64,000 bases of DNA from JAASSS01 sp021767745. Its GTDB lineage: Bacteria; Pseudomonadota; Gammaproteobacteria; UBA5335. Under the pieces are notes generated by a model, which was not told where the DNA came from, searched no databases, and saw only the letters and a program-made list of their open reading frames with translations. Below are positions 8,176 through 16,296 of this stretch, in pieces. Each line of letters opens with the position of its first letter. Within the stretch, counting starts at the first letter, position 1. Where the stretch lies: assembly GCA_034189165.1 (NCBI GenBank), contig JAXHVN010000013.1, forward strand, positions 62,001 through 126,000. The letters are read 5' to 3'. Both the position numbers and the translations under genes were made by a program.

Positions 8176-10416
8176 ATGAGCCGTTCTCTGCATCCGCCGC
8201 TCGTGCTGGCCTCCGACGTGCCATCCGATGTCTCTACGGTCGGCATGCAGACGAGCGCCGGCCCCGAGCAAATCACCCTGACGCTGCCGGAGACGGGCGA
8301 GCGGGGCGTCGCGGCACTGCTGCAGCGCCTGCATCCGGACGACCGCGAGCGTGCCCGGCGCGGGCTGGCGCAACAGGGACCAGCGGACGAGCCGCGGCCG
8401 GTTGCCGCCCGCCTGGCGGGCGAGGATGGCGCCTGGCATTGGCTGGAACTGATCGTCAGTCAGTCGCAGCCGCAGCTGCGACTGACGGGGCGTGTGCTGA
8501 AGCCCGGACAGCCCATCGGCGAGTCGCTGGCCGAACAGCTCGGCCAGCTGGAACTGGCGCAGGATCTGGCCAACATCGGCTACTGGCGGGTCGACCTGCG
8601 CCAGGGCGGGATCACCTGGTCGGACAATACCTATCGCATCCACGGCTATCAGGTCGGCAGCTTCACGCCGACGCTGGATGGCGCGATCGATATGTATCAC
8701 GAGGATGATCGGCAGGCCGTGCGGGAGCATGTCGATGCCGCCATCGAACGCGGCCGGGAGTTCTCCTTCCAGGCCCGCATCGGCGGTCTGGATGGCGTCT
8801 GTCGCGCCGTGGCGGTCCGAGGGCGGCCGCTGGTGGATGCAGCCGGCGACATCAGCGCCCTGTTCGGCGTGGTGCAGGATGTCTCCGACTACGTCGCCGC
8901 CGAGTCGGAGTTGCGCCGGCAGATCGATGATCATGCCCGGCTGTCGCGGTCGCTGCGCCGGCTGCACGATCTGGCGGCGACGCATCACGCCTCGGCCACC
9001 GTGCAGTACCGGGCGTACCTGCAGGCCGGCTGCGAGCTGCTGGGCATGTCGACGGGCATCGTCAGCCATATTCGCGACGAGCACTACGAGATCATCGCCC
9101 TGCGTAGCGACAACGAGGTGCTGCGCGAGGGCCAGGTCTTCGCCGTCGGCGAGACGTACTGTGCGGAGGTACTGCGCGTGCAGGGCCCGGTCGCCATGCA
9201 CGCCGTGGGCGAGCTGCCGCACATGCGCAGCCATCCGGTCTATCGGTCCCTTGCCCTGGAGGCCTACATCGGCGCGCCGATTCTGGTCTTCGGCGAGATC
9301 TACGGCACCATCAACTTCACCGACGGCGCCCGCCGCGGCGCGCCCTTCACCGCTGCCGAGATCGACATGGTCTCGATGATGGCCCATCGGCTGAGCACGG
9401 CGCTCGAACAGGCCTATCACGAGCAGGCCCGCCAGCAGGCGGAGATCTCGCTGCGCGAGCGCGAGGCGTTGTTCAAGAGCGCCTTCGAGATGGCGCCGGT
9501 GGGCATGGCGCTGATCGATCTGGATCATCGCTTCCTGCGCATCAACGACCGGCTGGCGCAGATCACCACCCGCCACCGTGGCCACCTGCTCGGCCAGCGC
9601 TTCGACGATCTGTTCCCGCCGGCGGAGCGCGCGCGCATGCAGAAGGGCCGGGCGGCGCTGCTGCGTGGGGAGCAGGATCGCTGGGAGGGGCGCCTGCCGC
9701 TGGATGTCACCGGTCTCCACACAACCCGGATCTGGATCGACGCCACGCTCTCGCTGGTGCGTCAGGACGATGGCAGTCCGCTGTATCTGGTGGCGCAACT
9801 GCAGGATGTGACGGCACGCATCGAGGCCGAAACCCGCGTTCAGGAGCAGGCCGAGGCGTTGGCCCGGGCCAACGAGGAGCTGGGCCGGCTGGTGGTGACC
9901 GACCCGCTGACCGGGCTGGCGAATCGGCGCGCGCTGACCGAGCGGCTGGATCACGAGATTGCCCGCAGCTCACGCAGCGGGGCGCCGCTGACGGTGGCGG
10001 TGCTCGATGTCGACCACTTCAAGCGTTACAACGACGACTTTGGCCACCTCGCGGGCGATGGTGTCCTGCGGCAGCTGGCAGAACTGCTGCGCGAACAGTC
10101 GCGGGAGACCGATCTGGCCGCCCGCTACGGCGGCGAGGAATTCGTGATGCTGCTCAACGCCGCGCCGGCCGAGGCTGCCGCCCAGTGGGCAGAGCGGCTG
10201 CAGGCGCGCATCCGCGCTCAGGCATGGCCGGAGCGGGCCGTGACCCTGAGCGGCGGCATCGTGACGCTGGAGTGCGAGCCGATGCGGGGCAGCGGGCTGC
10301 GCGTCACCGGCGAAACGCTCATTCGCGCGGCGGACCAGGCCCTTTACGAGGCCAAGCGGGCCGGGCGGGATCGGGTGATCGCCGCGCCGGTCATCCGCTG
10401 CAGCTGTCCGGGCTGA
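8176..10416 (+). CDS. Diguanylate cyclase with PAS-GAF-PAS sensory region
   Basis: A 746-residue cytoplasmic signalling protein. A first PAS module lies around residues 120-235 ('LAQDLANIGYWRVDL', 'DNTYRIHGYQ'). A GAF domain follows at about 255-405 ('ETYCAEVLRVQGPVAMHAV', 'EAYIGAPILVFGEIYGTINF'). A second PAS lies at about 425-545 ('SAFEMAPVGMALIDLDHRFLRIN') and a GGDEF domain at about 575-735. The active-site loop is GGEEF at residue 652, preceded by an intact RETD inhibitory site five residues upstream, so it should make cyclic-di-GMP with product feedback. There are no membrane segments. I chose the ATG at 8176 over the in-frame GTG at 8155. It is divergent from the kinase operon. Confidence 0.88.
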   Translation: MSRSLHPPLVLASDVPSDVSTVGMQTSAGPEQITLTLPETGERGVAALLQRLHPDDRERARRGLAQQGPADEPRPVAARLAGEDGAWHWLELIVSQSQPQLRLTGRVLKPGQPIGESLAEQLGQLELAQDLANIGYWRVDLRQGGITWSDNTYRIHGYQVGSFTPTLDGAIDMYHEDDRQAVREHVDAAIERGREFSFQARIGGLDGVCRAVAVRGRPLVDAAGDISALFGVVQDVSDYVAAESELRRQIDDHARLSRSLRRLHDLAATHHASATVQYRAYLQAGCELLGMSTGIVSHIRDEHYEIIALRSDNEVLREGQVFAVGETYCAEVLRVQGPVAMHAVGELPHMRSHPVYRSLALEAYIGAPILVFGEIYGTINFTDGARRGAPFTAAEIDMVSMMAHRLSTALEQAYHEQARQQAEISLREREALFKSAFEMAPVGMALIDLDHRFLRINDRLAQITTRHRGHLLGQRFDDLFPPAERARMQKGRAALLRGEQDRWEGRLPLDVTGLHTTRIWIDATLSLVRQDDGSPLYLVAQLQDVTARIEAETRVQEQAEALARANEELGRLVVTDPLTGLANRRALTERLDHEIARSSRSGAPLTVAVLDVDHFKRYNDDFGHLAGDGVLRQLAELLREQSRETDLAARYGGEEFVMLLNAAPAEAAAQWAERLQARIRAQAWPERAVTLSGGIVTLECEPMRGSGLRVTGETLIRAADQALYEAKRAGRDRVIAAPVIRCSCPG

Positions 10417-10419
10417 GGT

Positions 10420-11112
10420 TCAGTCGGCGATGTGCTTGTCGAGGATCTCGAAGCCGCCGCCGGCGTCCGGCCGCAGGCGGTAGGTGATCGGGACGCCGGT
10501 CGGGATCTCCAGACCCGGGATGTCCTCGTCGCTGATGTTCTCCAGATCCTTGGTCAGCGCCCGCAGTGAATTGCCGTGGGCGGCGATCAGGATCGTCTGG
10601 CCCTGCGCCAGCCGCGGCTTGATCTCGCCCTCGAAGTAGGGCCGCACCCGCTCGATCGTATTCTTCAGGCTCTCGCCCCCCGGCGGCGGGACATCGAAGC
10701 TGCGGCGCCACAGGTGTACCTGCTCCTCGCCGTGCCGGGCGCGCGTCTCGTCCTTGTTCAGGCCCTGCAACTCGCCGTAGTGCCGCTCGGCCAGCGCAAC
10801 GATGTTGAGATGCACCGGAAACTCGTCCTCGCGCAGCGCGTAGTCCTGCTGGGGCAGGCAGTCGGCCGGCTGCACGAAGATCGGCTTGCGTCCGCTGCGG
10901 CTGTGCCGCAACACGACCTGCAGCGTGGTGATCGCCCGTTGCAGATGCGAGGTGAAGGCCGCATCGATCACGGCATCCCCCAGGTGGTGCCCGGCACGCT
11001 CGGCCTCGGCCCAGCCGGTTTCGTTCAGCGGGACGTCGACCCAGCCGGTGAAGCGATTCTCTGCATTCCAGACCGACTGGCCGTGGCGGATGAGGATGAG
11101 CGTTGCGGTCAT
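10420..11112 (-). CDS. gpmA: 2,3-bisphosphoglycerate-dependent phosphoglycerate mutase
   Basis: A 230-residue histidine phosphatase-fold enzyme. The start 'LILIRHGQSVWNAENRFTGW' carries catalytic H10. 'RHYGELQGLNKDETRARHGEEQV' and 'ILIAAHGNSLRALTKDLENI' are strict dPGM signatures, and the length is that of GpmA (about 230-250). It interconverts 3- and 2-phosphoglycerate in glycolysis and gluconeogenesis. Its stop lies 3 bases beyond the stop of the convergent cyclase gene. It sits a few kilobases from the glucosylglycerate genes, which also use 3-phosphoglycerate; that proximity may be chance. Confidence 0.95.
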   Translation of the reverse strand: MTATLILIRHGQSVWNAENRFTGWVDVPLNETGWAEAERAGHHLGDAVIDAAFTSHLQRAITTLQVVLRHSRSGRKPIFVQPADCLPQQDYALREDEFPVHLNIVALAERHYGELQGLNKDETRARHGEEQVHLWRRSFDVPPPGGESLKNTIERVRPYFEGEIKPRLAQGQTILIAAHGNSLRALTKDLENISDEDIPGLEIPTGVPITYRLRPDAGGGFEILDKHIAD

Positions 11113-11226
11113 GCTGATGGCCTGCGACAGGGGGAAGCGATGATTCTAGCGAAAGCGGGCCGGCCCGGTGGCGATCGTCACGAGTCCTCGGCAGCATGGC
11201 CCGTTTCGCCCGACAGGATGCGCGTC

Positions 11227-12522
11227 ATGGCCGATGCCTCACTCCACCGCGCGCTGGGTCTGCCCGGCGCCATCTTCATGGGCCTCGGCGCCATCCTCGG
11301 CACGGGCGTGTTCGTCAGTCTGGCGGTGGCGACGGGCGTGGCCGGCAGCGCCATCCTGCCGGCCGTGCTGCTGGCTGGGCTGCTGGCGATCTGCAACGGC
11401 CTCTCCTCGGCCCAGCTGGCGGCGGCCCATCCGGTGAGCGGGGGCACCTACGAGTACGGTTATCGCTGGCTCAGTCCCGTGCTGGGCTTCAGCGCCGGCT
11501 GGATGTTCCTGGCCGCCAAGAGCGCCTCCGCGGCGACTGCGGCGTTGGGGCTCGCCGGCTATCTGTTGCATGTGGTGCAGGGCCCGGCGGGGCTCGCGGT
11601 GCCACTGGCACTCGGGAGCGTCGCACTGTTCACGCTGCTGGTGGCGGCCGGCATCCGGCGAGGCAACCAGGCGAACCTGGCGATCGTCTCGCTGACACTG
11701 GCCGGGCTGGCCGTCTTCGTGCTCGCGGGGCTGCCGGCCGTGACGCCCGCGCAGCTCGCGCTGGCACCGCCGAGCCCCGGTGCGCTGCTGGAAGCCGCGG
11801 CGCTCGTCTTCGTCGCCTATACCGGCTACGGACGCATCGCCACGCTGGGCGAGGAGGTGCGCCAACCGGCGCGCACCATCCCGCTGGCCATCATCGTGAC
11901 CCTCGGCATCACGGTCCTGCTCTACGGGGCCGTCGCGCTGGTGGCGGTGGGTACGCTGGGTGCCGCCGAGTTCGCAGCCACCGTCAGCGGCGCCGCGGCG
12001 CCGCTGGAGCAGGTGGCCGCGGCACTGCAGCGGCCCGGAGTGGCGCTGCTCGTCAGCGTGACGGCGATCACGGCCATGGGCGGCGTGCTGCTGAATCTGC
12101 TGCTCGGCCTGTCACGGGTGGTGCTGGCGATGGCCCGGCGCGGCGATCTGCCGCCCGCGCTGGCGCGGGTGGAGCAGGCATCCGGCTCGCCGCGCCGGGC
12201 GGTGCTGCTCGTCGGCGGCATCATCGCCACGTTGACCCTGGCCGGTGACGTCCGGCTGACCTGGTCGTTCAGCGCGCTCACCGTCCTGGTCTACTACGCG
12301 TTGACCAACCTGGCCGCGTTGCGGCTGGAGGCGGGGCACCGACTGTATCCGCGGGCGATCTCCTGGGCCGGCCTCGCCGGTTGCCTGGGACTGGCCTGGT
12401 GGCTGGATGGCGCCGTCTGGGCCAGCGCGGTGCCGGTGCTGCTGCTAGGCCTGCTCTGGCACCGCTACGCCCGCCGCCGCTGGGCGGGCACAGCCGGCGC
12501 TGCCTCCGATTCAGGCGCCTGA
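11227..12522 (+). CDS. APC-superfamily amino acid permease
   Basis: A 431-residue polytopic inner-membrane transporter with about twelve hydrophobic segments. It begins with the APC helix-1 motif 'GAIFMGLGAILGTGVFVSLAVATG', whose broken helix carries the substrate carboxylate site. 'AHPVSGGTYEYGYRWLSPVLGFSAGW' (helix 2-3) and 'VAYTGYGRIATLGEEVRQPARTIP' (helix 6-7) are typical of amino acid/polyamine/cation transporters. The substrate cannot be read from sequence. The ATG at 11227 is preceded by AGGA at good spacing; an ATG at 11218 is also in frame. The last 12 bases are shared antiparallel with the end of arsB. Confidence 0.85.
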   Translation: MADASLHRALGLPGAIFMGLGAILGTGVFVSLAVATGVAGSAILPAVLLAGLLAICNGLSSAQLAAAHPVSGGTYEYGYRWLSPVLGFSAGWMFLAAKSASAATAALGLAGYLLHVVQGPAGLAVPLALGSVALFTLLVAAGIRRGNQANLAIVSLTLAGLAVFVLAGLPAVTPAQLALAPPSPGALLEAAALVFVAYTGYGRIATLGEEVRQPARTIPLAIIVTLGITVLLYGAVALVAVGTLGAAEFAATVSGAAAPLEQVAAALQRPGVALLVSVTAITAMGGVLLNLLLGLSRVVLAMARRGDLPPALARVEQASGSPRRAVLLVGGIIATLTLAGDVRLTWSFSALTVLVYYALTNLAALRLEAGHRLYPRAISWAGLAGCLGLAWWLDGAVWASAVPVLLLGLLWHRYARRRWAGTAGAASDSGA

Positions 12523-13584
12523 GGGCTTCGCGCCCGGCGCCGGTACGGCGCGCTCGTACCAGCGCCGACTGCGGTTGATCAGTGCCACCAGCGCCAGCAT
12601 CACCGGCACCTCCACGAGCACGCCGACCACGGTTGCCAGCGCGGCGCCCGACTGCAGGCCGAACAGGCTGATGGCGACGGCGACGGCGAGTTCGAAGAAG
12701 TTCGAGGTGCCGATCAGCGAGGCTGGCGCGCCGATGTCGTGCGGCAGGCGCAGGCGCCGTGCGAGCCAGTAGGTCAGGGTGAAGATCAGCAGCGTCTGCA
12801 CGATCAGCGGGATGGCGATCAGCAGCATCACCAGCGGCTGAGCGAGCAGCCGCTCGCCCTGGAAGCCGAACAGCAGCACGACCGTCGCCACCAGTCCCGC
12901 TGCCGTCCACGGGGCCAGCCGCTCGGTGGCGCCACGCACGGCGGCCTCGCCACCGCGGCGCTGCAGCCGCCGGCGCACCAGCACGCCGGCGGCGAGCGGC
13001 GCGAGCACGTAGAGCAGCACCGAGAACAGCAGCGTCTGCCAGGGCAGGGCGATGTCGGTCACGCCCAGCAGCAGGGCGGCCAGCGGGGCGAAGGCGACGA
13101 TCATGATCAGGTCGTTGACCGCCACCTGGGTGAGCGTGTAGGTCGCATCGCCCTCGGTCAGCTCGCTCCAGACGAAGACCATGGCGGTGCAGGGGGCGAC
13201 ACCGAGCAGGATCATGCCGGCGATGTACTGCGTCGCATCTGCCGCCGGCACCCAGCCGGCGAACAGGACGCGGAAGAACAGCACGGCGATCAGCGCCATG
13301 GTGAACGGCTTGATCAGCCAGTTGACCGCCACCGTCAGCAGCAGCCCACGCGAGCGGGTGCGGGCATGGCGGGCTGCGGTGAAGTCGACCTTCACCATCA
13401 TCGGGAAGATCATCACCCAGATCAGCAGCGCGACCGGCAGATTGACGTTGGCCAGCTCCCAGCGGGCGAGCGTTGCGAACAAGGCCGGAAACAGCGTGCC
13501 GGCGAGGCATCCGAGCGCGATGCCCAGCGCCACCCACACCGACAGGTAACGTTCGAACAGACCCATGACGGCGGCGCGCCTCAT
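12511..13584 (-). CDS. arsB: ACR3-family arsenite efflux transporter
   Basis: A 357-residue ten-helix transporter of the ACR3/BASS fold. 'MILLGVAPCTAMVFVWSELTEGD' contains the conserved cysteine of ACR3 permeases. 'ALIVNDLIMI'-type sequence ('QVAVNDLIMIVAFAPLAALL') and 'ASLIGTSNFFELAVAVAISLFG' are also diagnostic. It would export As(III) across the inner membrane, energised by the membrane potential. The ATG at 13584 overlaps the arsC stop by four bases. It is the last gene of arsR-arsC-arsB. It is unrelated to the E. coli ArsB fold despite the shared symbol (acr3 is the alternative name). Its 3' end overlaps the convergent permease by a 12-base palindrome. Confidence 0.92.
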   Translation of the reverse strand: MRRAAVMGLFERYLSVWVALGIALGCLAGTLFPALFATLARWELANVNLPVALLIWVMIFPMMVKVDFTAARHARTRSRGLLLTVAVNWLIKPFTMALIAVLFFRVLFAGWVPAADATQYIAGMILLGVAPCTAMVFVWSELTEGDATYTLTQVAVNDLIMIVAFAPLAALLLGVTDIALPWQTLLFSVLLYVLAPLAAGVLVRRRLQRRGGEAAVRGATERLAPWTAAGLVATVVLLFGFQGERLLAQPLVMLLIAIPLIVQTLLIFTLTYWLARRLRLPHDIGAPASLIGTSNFFELAVAVAISLFGLQSGAALATVVGVLVEVPVMLALVALINRSRRWYERAVPAPGAKPSGA

Positions 13585-14111
13585 GACCTCTGCCCCGAGG
13601 TGGGCTCGGCGGTATGGGCCGTGGCGGCGATGTCGGCCAGCATGCCCGGCGTGGGCGAGCCTGCGGCTGCCAGGGCATCGAGCAGCCGGTCGAGCCGACG
13701 CTGCAGTGCCTGCGCGGTGGCGACAAAGGCCTGCTCGCGATGGCTGGCGTCGCCCTCGACCCCGGCCGGATCCGGCAGCCCCCAGTGCGCCTTTGCCGGC
13801 GTCCCGGGCCAGAGCGGGCAGGCTTCGCCGGCGGCGGCGTCGCAGACGGTGATGACCAGGTGCATGGTCGGGGCATCCGGCGAGGCGTAGACATCCCATG
13901 CCTTGCTGGCGAGGCCCTCGGTGGGCACCTCGAGCCGCTCCAGTACCTGCAGCGCCAGCGGGTTCACCCGCCCTGTCGGATGACTGCCGGCGCTGAAGCT
14001 GCCGACCGGCAGCCCGCGCGCCGCGGCCTCATGGCGCAGCAGGGCCTCGCCGAGGATGCTGCGGGCGGAGTTGCCGGTGCACAGGAAGAGCACGTTCAGG
14101 GGTGGGGTCAT
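13581..14111 (-). CDS. arsC: Arsenate reductase, thioredoxin-linked LMW phosphatase type
   Basis: A 176-residue protein with a low-molecular-weight tyrosine phosphatase fold. The P-loop 'CTGNSARS' supplies nucleophile C11 and R17. Further cysteines C90 and C98 in 'VITVCDAAAGEACPLWPG' match the disulfide relay of thioredoxin-coupled ArsC enzymes, which reduce arsenate to arsenite. A thioredoxin reductase gene lies just upstream on the same strand, though behind a terminator. The C-terminal 40 residues extend beyond the usual core (about 135-155 residues) and look unstructured. It overlaps both operon neighbours by four bases. Confidence 0.92.
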   Translation of the reverse strand: MTPPLNVLFLCTGNSARSILGEALLRHEAAARGLPVGSFSAGSHPTGRVNPLALQVLERLEVPTEGLASKAWDVYASPDAPTMHLVITVCDAAAGEACPLWPGTPAKAHWGLPDPAGVEGDASHREQAFVATAQALQRRLDRLLDALAAAGSPTPGMLADIAATAHTAEPTSGQRS

Positions 14112-14443
14112 CGGCGTCGTTCCTCTCGTGGCAGGGATTCGATACGGCAGCCGGCAGGATCGCCCTGGCAGCAGTTCTCGGTGAGAAAGTCGACCAGCGC
14201 CTGCATGCGGCCGAAGTTGGCGCTGTAGATCAGGCAGCGGCCCTCACGGCGGCGGTGCAACAGGCCGGCGCGGTGGAGTGATGCCAGATGAAACGAGAGG
14301 GTGGCCGGCGCCAGTGCCAGTCGTTCGCCGATGTGTCCCGCGCTCATGCCGGCCGGCCCTTCGGCGACCAGCAGGCGATAGATGGCCAGCCGGACCGGCT
14401 GGGACAGCGCATCGAACGCGGCGGAGGCGACCTTTATTTCCAT
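14108..14443 (-). CDS. arsR: ArsR-family arsenic-responsive repressor
   Basis: A 111-residue winged-helix ArsR/SmtB repressor with recognition region 'SAGHIGERLALAPATLSFHLASLHRAGLL'. It lacks the ELCVCDL metal box of E. coli ArsR. Instead it has three C-terminal cysteines, C91, C92 and C99, in 'NCCQGDPAGC'. That arrangement resembles the Acidithiobacillus ferrooxidans-type As(III) site. I chose the ATG at 14443 because the bases between it and an upstream in-frame ATG (14473) are extremely AT-rich and directly repeated, which suits promoter and operator DNA better than coding sequence. Starting at 14473 would add ten residues. It is the first gene of arsRCB and is probably autoregulated. Confidence 0.88.
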   Translation of the reverse strand: MEIKVASAAFDALSQPVRLAIYRLLVAEGPAGMSAGHIGERLALAPATLSFHLASLHRAGLLHRRREGRCLIYSANFGRMQALVDFLTENCCQGDPAGCRIESLPREERRR

Positions 14444-14449
14444 GTTTCC

Positions 14450-14469
14450 AATAATATCGAAATAATATG
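14450..14469 (-). promoter_or_regulatory. AT-rich direct repeat, candidate ars promoter/ArsR operator
   Basis: Two copies of AATAATAT (14450-14457 and 14462-14469) are separated by CGAA, in sharp contrast to the GC-rich surroundings. On the minus strand each copy contains TATTAT, a close match to a sigma-70 -10 box, immediately upstream of arsR. ArsR repressors usually bind AT-rich dyads overlapping their own promoter. Promoter and operator use here is inferred from position and composition. Confidence 0.5.
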
Positions 14470-14473
14470 ACAT

Positions 14474-14496
14474 GGAAAAGGGGCCGAAGCCCCTTG
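14474..14496 (-). terminator. Rho-independent terminator of the prx-trxB unit
   Basis: On the minus strand AAGGGGC, a TTCG tetraloop and GCCCCTT form a perfect 7-bp stem followed by TTTTCC. It lies 25 bases after the trxB stop and directly before the ars promoter region, so it separates the two operons. Confidence 0.85.
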
Positions 14497-14520
14497 TCCG
14501 TGTCTCGCGGCGTCGCCGCT

Positions 14521-15522
14521 TCAGGCCCGCGCGGCAGCAGCGATGGCATCTTCCGCCGAGTCGCTGCGCGCCAGCTCCAACAGATCGAGATACTTTTCGG
14601 CATCGAGCGCCGCCATGCAGCCGGTGCCGGCGGAGGTCACCGCCTGCCGATAGACATGGTCCATGACATCGCCCGCGGCGAACACGCCCGGCACGCTGGT
14701 GGCGGTGGCGTCGCCTTCGGTACCGCTCTTGACCTTGATGTAGCCGCCCTTCATGTCGAGCTGGCCCTCGAAGATTCCGGTGTTGGGCGTGTGACCGATG
14801 GCGATGAACACGCCGGTCACCGCGATGTCGCGGGCCTGCCCGCTGTGCACGTCACGCAGGCGAACGCCGGTGACCCCGGAGTCATCCCCCAGCACTTCCT
14901 CGACCGTGCTGTTCCAGGCGAAGCTGATCTTGCCCTCGCGCTCTTTCTCGAACAGCTGGGCCTGCATGATCTTCTCCGCCCGCAGGCTGTCGCGGCGGTG
15001 GACCAGGGTGACGTGCTCGGCGATGTTCGCCAGATACAGCGCCTCTTCCACGGCCGTATTGCCGCCGCCGACCACGGCCACCCGCTGCTTGCGATAGAAG
15101 AAGCCGTCGCAGGTGGCGCAGGCGGACACGCCCTTGCCCATGAAGGCTTCCTCCGAGGGCAGGCCGAGGTAGCGGGCGCTGGCACCGGTCGCGATGATCA
15201 GCGCATCGCAGGTGTACACGCCGCTGTCGCCTTCCAGACGGATCGGCTTCGCACGCAGATCCGCGGTGTGGATGTGATCGAAGATGATCTCCGTCTCGAA
15301 CCGCTCGGCATGCTTGCGCATCCGCTCCATGAGATCCGGGCCGGTCAGACCCTCCGGGTCGCCCGGCCAGTTGTCCACCTCGGTGGTGGTGGTGAGCTGC
15401 CCGCCCATCTGGATGCCGCTGATCAGCACTGGCCCGAGATTGGCCCGGGCGCTGTAGACGGCGGCGGAGTAACCGGCCGGGCCGGAGCCCAGGATCAGCA
15501 GCTTGCTGTGCTTCGCGGTCAT
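14521..15522 (-). CDS. trxB: Thioredoxin-disulfide reductase
   Basis: A 333-residue FAD/NADPH pyridine nucleotide-disulfide oxidoreductase. The N-terminal 'LLILGSGPAGYSAAVYSARA' binds FAD. The redox-active pair is 'SACATCDGFFYRKQ', the NADPH motif is 'VAVVGGGNTAVEEALYLA', and the FAD closing motif 'VPGVFAAGDVMD' is near the C-terminus. It reduces thioredoxin, which would in turn serve the peroxiredoxin encoded upstream and plausibly the thioredoxin-linked ArsC. The E. coli enzyme is about 320 residues. GGGAG precedes the ATG. Confidence 0.95.
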   Translation of the reverse strand: MTAKHSKLLILGSGPAGYSAAVYSARANLGPVLISGIQMGGQLTTTTEVDNWPGDPEGLTGPDLMERMRKHAERFETEIIFDHIHTADLRAKPIRLEGDSGVYTCDALIIATGASARYLGLPSEEAFMGKGVSACATCDGFFYRKQRVAVVGGGNTAVEEALYLANIAEHVTLVHRRDSLRAEKIMQAQLFEKEREGKISFAWNSTVEEVLGDDSGVTGVRLRDVHSGQARDIAVTGVFIAIGHTPNTGIFEGQLDMKGGYIKVKSGTEGDATATSVPGVFAAGDVMDHVYRQAVTSAGTGCMAALDAEKYLDLLELARSDSAEDAIAAAARA

Positions 15523-15546
15523 GTCGGTCTCCCGCAGGATGAATGG

Positions 15547-15573
15547 GCGCGGGGCCCTCTGGCAGCCCCGCGC
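15547..15573 (-). other. Strong hairpin between peroxiredoxin and trxB genes
   Basis: GCGCGGGGC and GCCCCGCGC form a perfect 9-bp stem with a 9-base loop in the 67-base gap between the peroxiredoxin stop and the trxB start. No T-run follows in the direction of transcription, so it is not a canonical terminator. It may be a partial attenuator or an mRNA 3'-end stabiliser, which would let trxB be expressed less than the peroxiredoxin. Confidence 0.4.
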
Positions 15574-15589
15574 GTGCGGACCGGCCGCC

Positions 15590-16189
15590 TCAAAGGGCGC
15601 CGGCGTTCTCTTTCAGGTATTCGGCCACACCCTCGGCGGTCGGCTTCATGCCCTTCTGGCCCTGGCGCCAGCCGGCCGGGCAGACCTCGCCGTGTTCCTC
15701 GGTGAACTGCAGCGCCTCCACCAGGCGCAGCATCTCCTCGACCTCGCGCCCCAGCGGCAGATTGTTCACCACCTGATGCTGAACGACGCCGTCCTTGTCG
15801 ATCAGGAACGAGGCGCGCAGGGCGACGCCGTCCGGGTGCTCCACGCCGTAGGCGCGCACGATCTCGTGCGTCTTGTCGGCCACGATCGGGAAGCCGACCT
15901 CGCCGATGCCGCCCTTGTCGCGCGACGTGTTGCGCCAGGCATGATGGGTGAACTCGGAGTCGATCGAGACGCCGATCACCTGCACGTTGTGCTCCTTGAA
16001 GCGCGCCAGACGGTTGTCGTGCGCGATGATCTCGGAGGGGCAGACGAAGGTGAAGTCGAGCGGCCAGAAGAACAGCACCACATACTGCCCACGATAGTCG
16101 GACAGCTTGAAGTCGTTCTTGATGCTGCCGTCCGGCATGACGGCGGCGGCGGCGAAATCGGGAGCCTCACGCGTTACCAGTACGCTCAT
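15590..16189 (-). CDS. 2-Cys peroxiredoxin (AhpC/TSA family)
   Basis: A 199-residue typical 2-Cys peroxiredoxin that reduces peroxides using thiols. The peroxidatic cysteine is C50 in 'PLDFTFVCPSEI' and the resolving cysteine is C170 in 'HGEVCPAGW'. A GGIG motif is present at residues 93-96, but the C-terminal YF motif of overoxidation-sensitive enzymes is absent, so this should be a robust bacterial type. The next gene on the strand is trxB, the expected electron source via thioredoxin. AAGGAGG lies at good spacing before the ATG. An alternative name is alkyl hydroperoxide reductase subunit C; no ahpF is nearby. Confidence 0.93.
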   Translation of the reverse strand: MSVLVTREAPDFAAAAVMPDGSIKNDFKLSDYRGQYVVLFFWPLDFTFVCPSEIIAHDNRLARFKEHNVQVIGVSIDSEFTHHAWRNTSRDKGGIGEVGFPIVADKTHEIVRAYGVEHPDGVALRASFLIDKDGVVQHQVVNNLPLGREVEEMLRLVEALQFTEEHGEVCPAGWRQGQKGMKPTAEGVAEYLKENAGAL

Positions 16190-16230
16190 GGCAGAACCTC
16201 CTTGGACTTGAGTGGAATCGGCGAAGCATC

Positions 16231-16296
16231 ATGCTAGCGAATCGCGGTCGATAGCGGAAATTGAGTTATCTCTTGAGATCGATAGTTATTTTCTAT
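16231..16296 (-). promoter_or_regulatory. Candidate peroxiredoxin promoter with OxyR-like half-site
   Basis: The 17-base dyad GATAG-TTATTTT-CTATC (16281-16297) fits one ATAG-N7-CTAT element of an OxyR site. The second expected element pair, in phase, is poor (CAAT is 3/4, the other 1/4). A -10-like TAGCAT lies at 16236-16231, and the -35 region bordering the site is weak, as expected for an activator-dependent promoter. The peroxiredoxin ATG is about 40 bases downstream of the -10. Treat this as a hypothesis. Confidence 0.3.

Noticed and set aside
8071..9954. A 627-codon minus-strand frame opposite the diguanylate cyclase
   Set aside because: It is antisense to a gene with clear PAS, GAF and GGDEF motifs; no motifs or start signals of its own.
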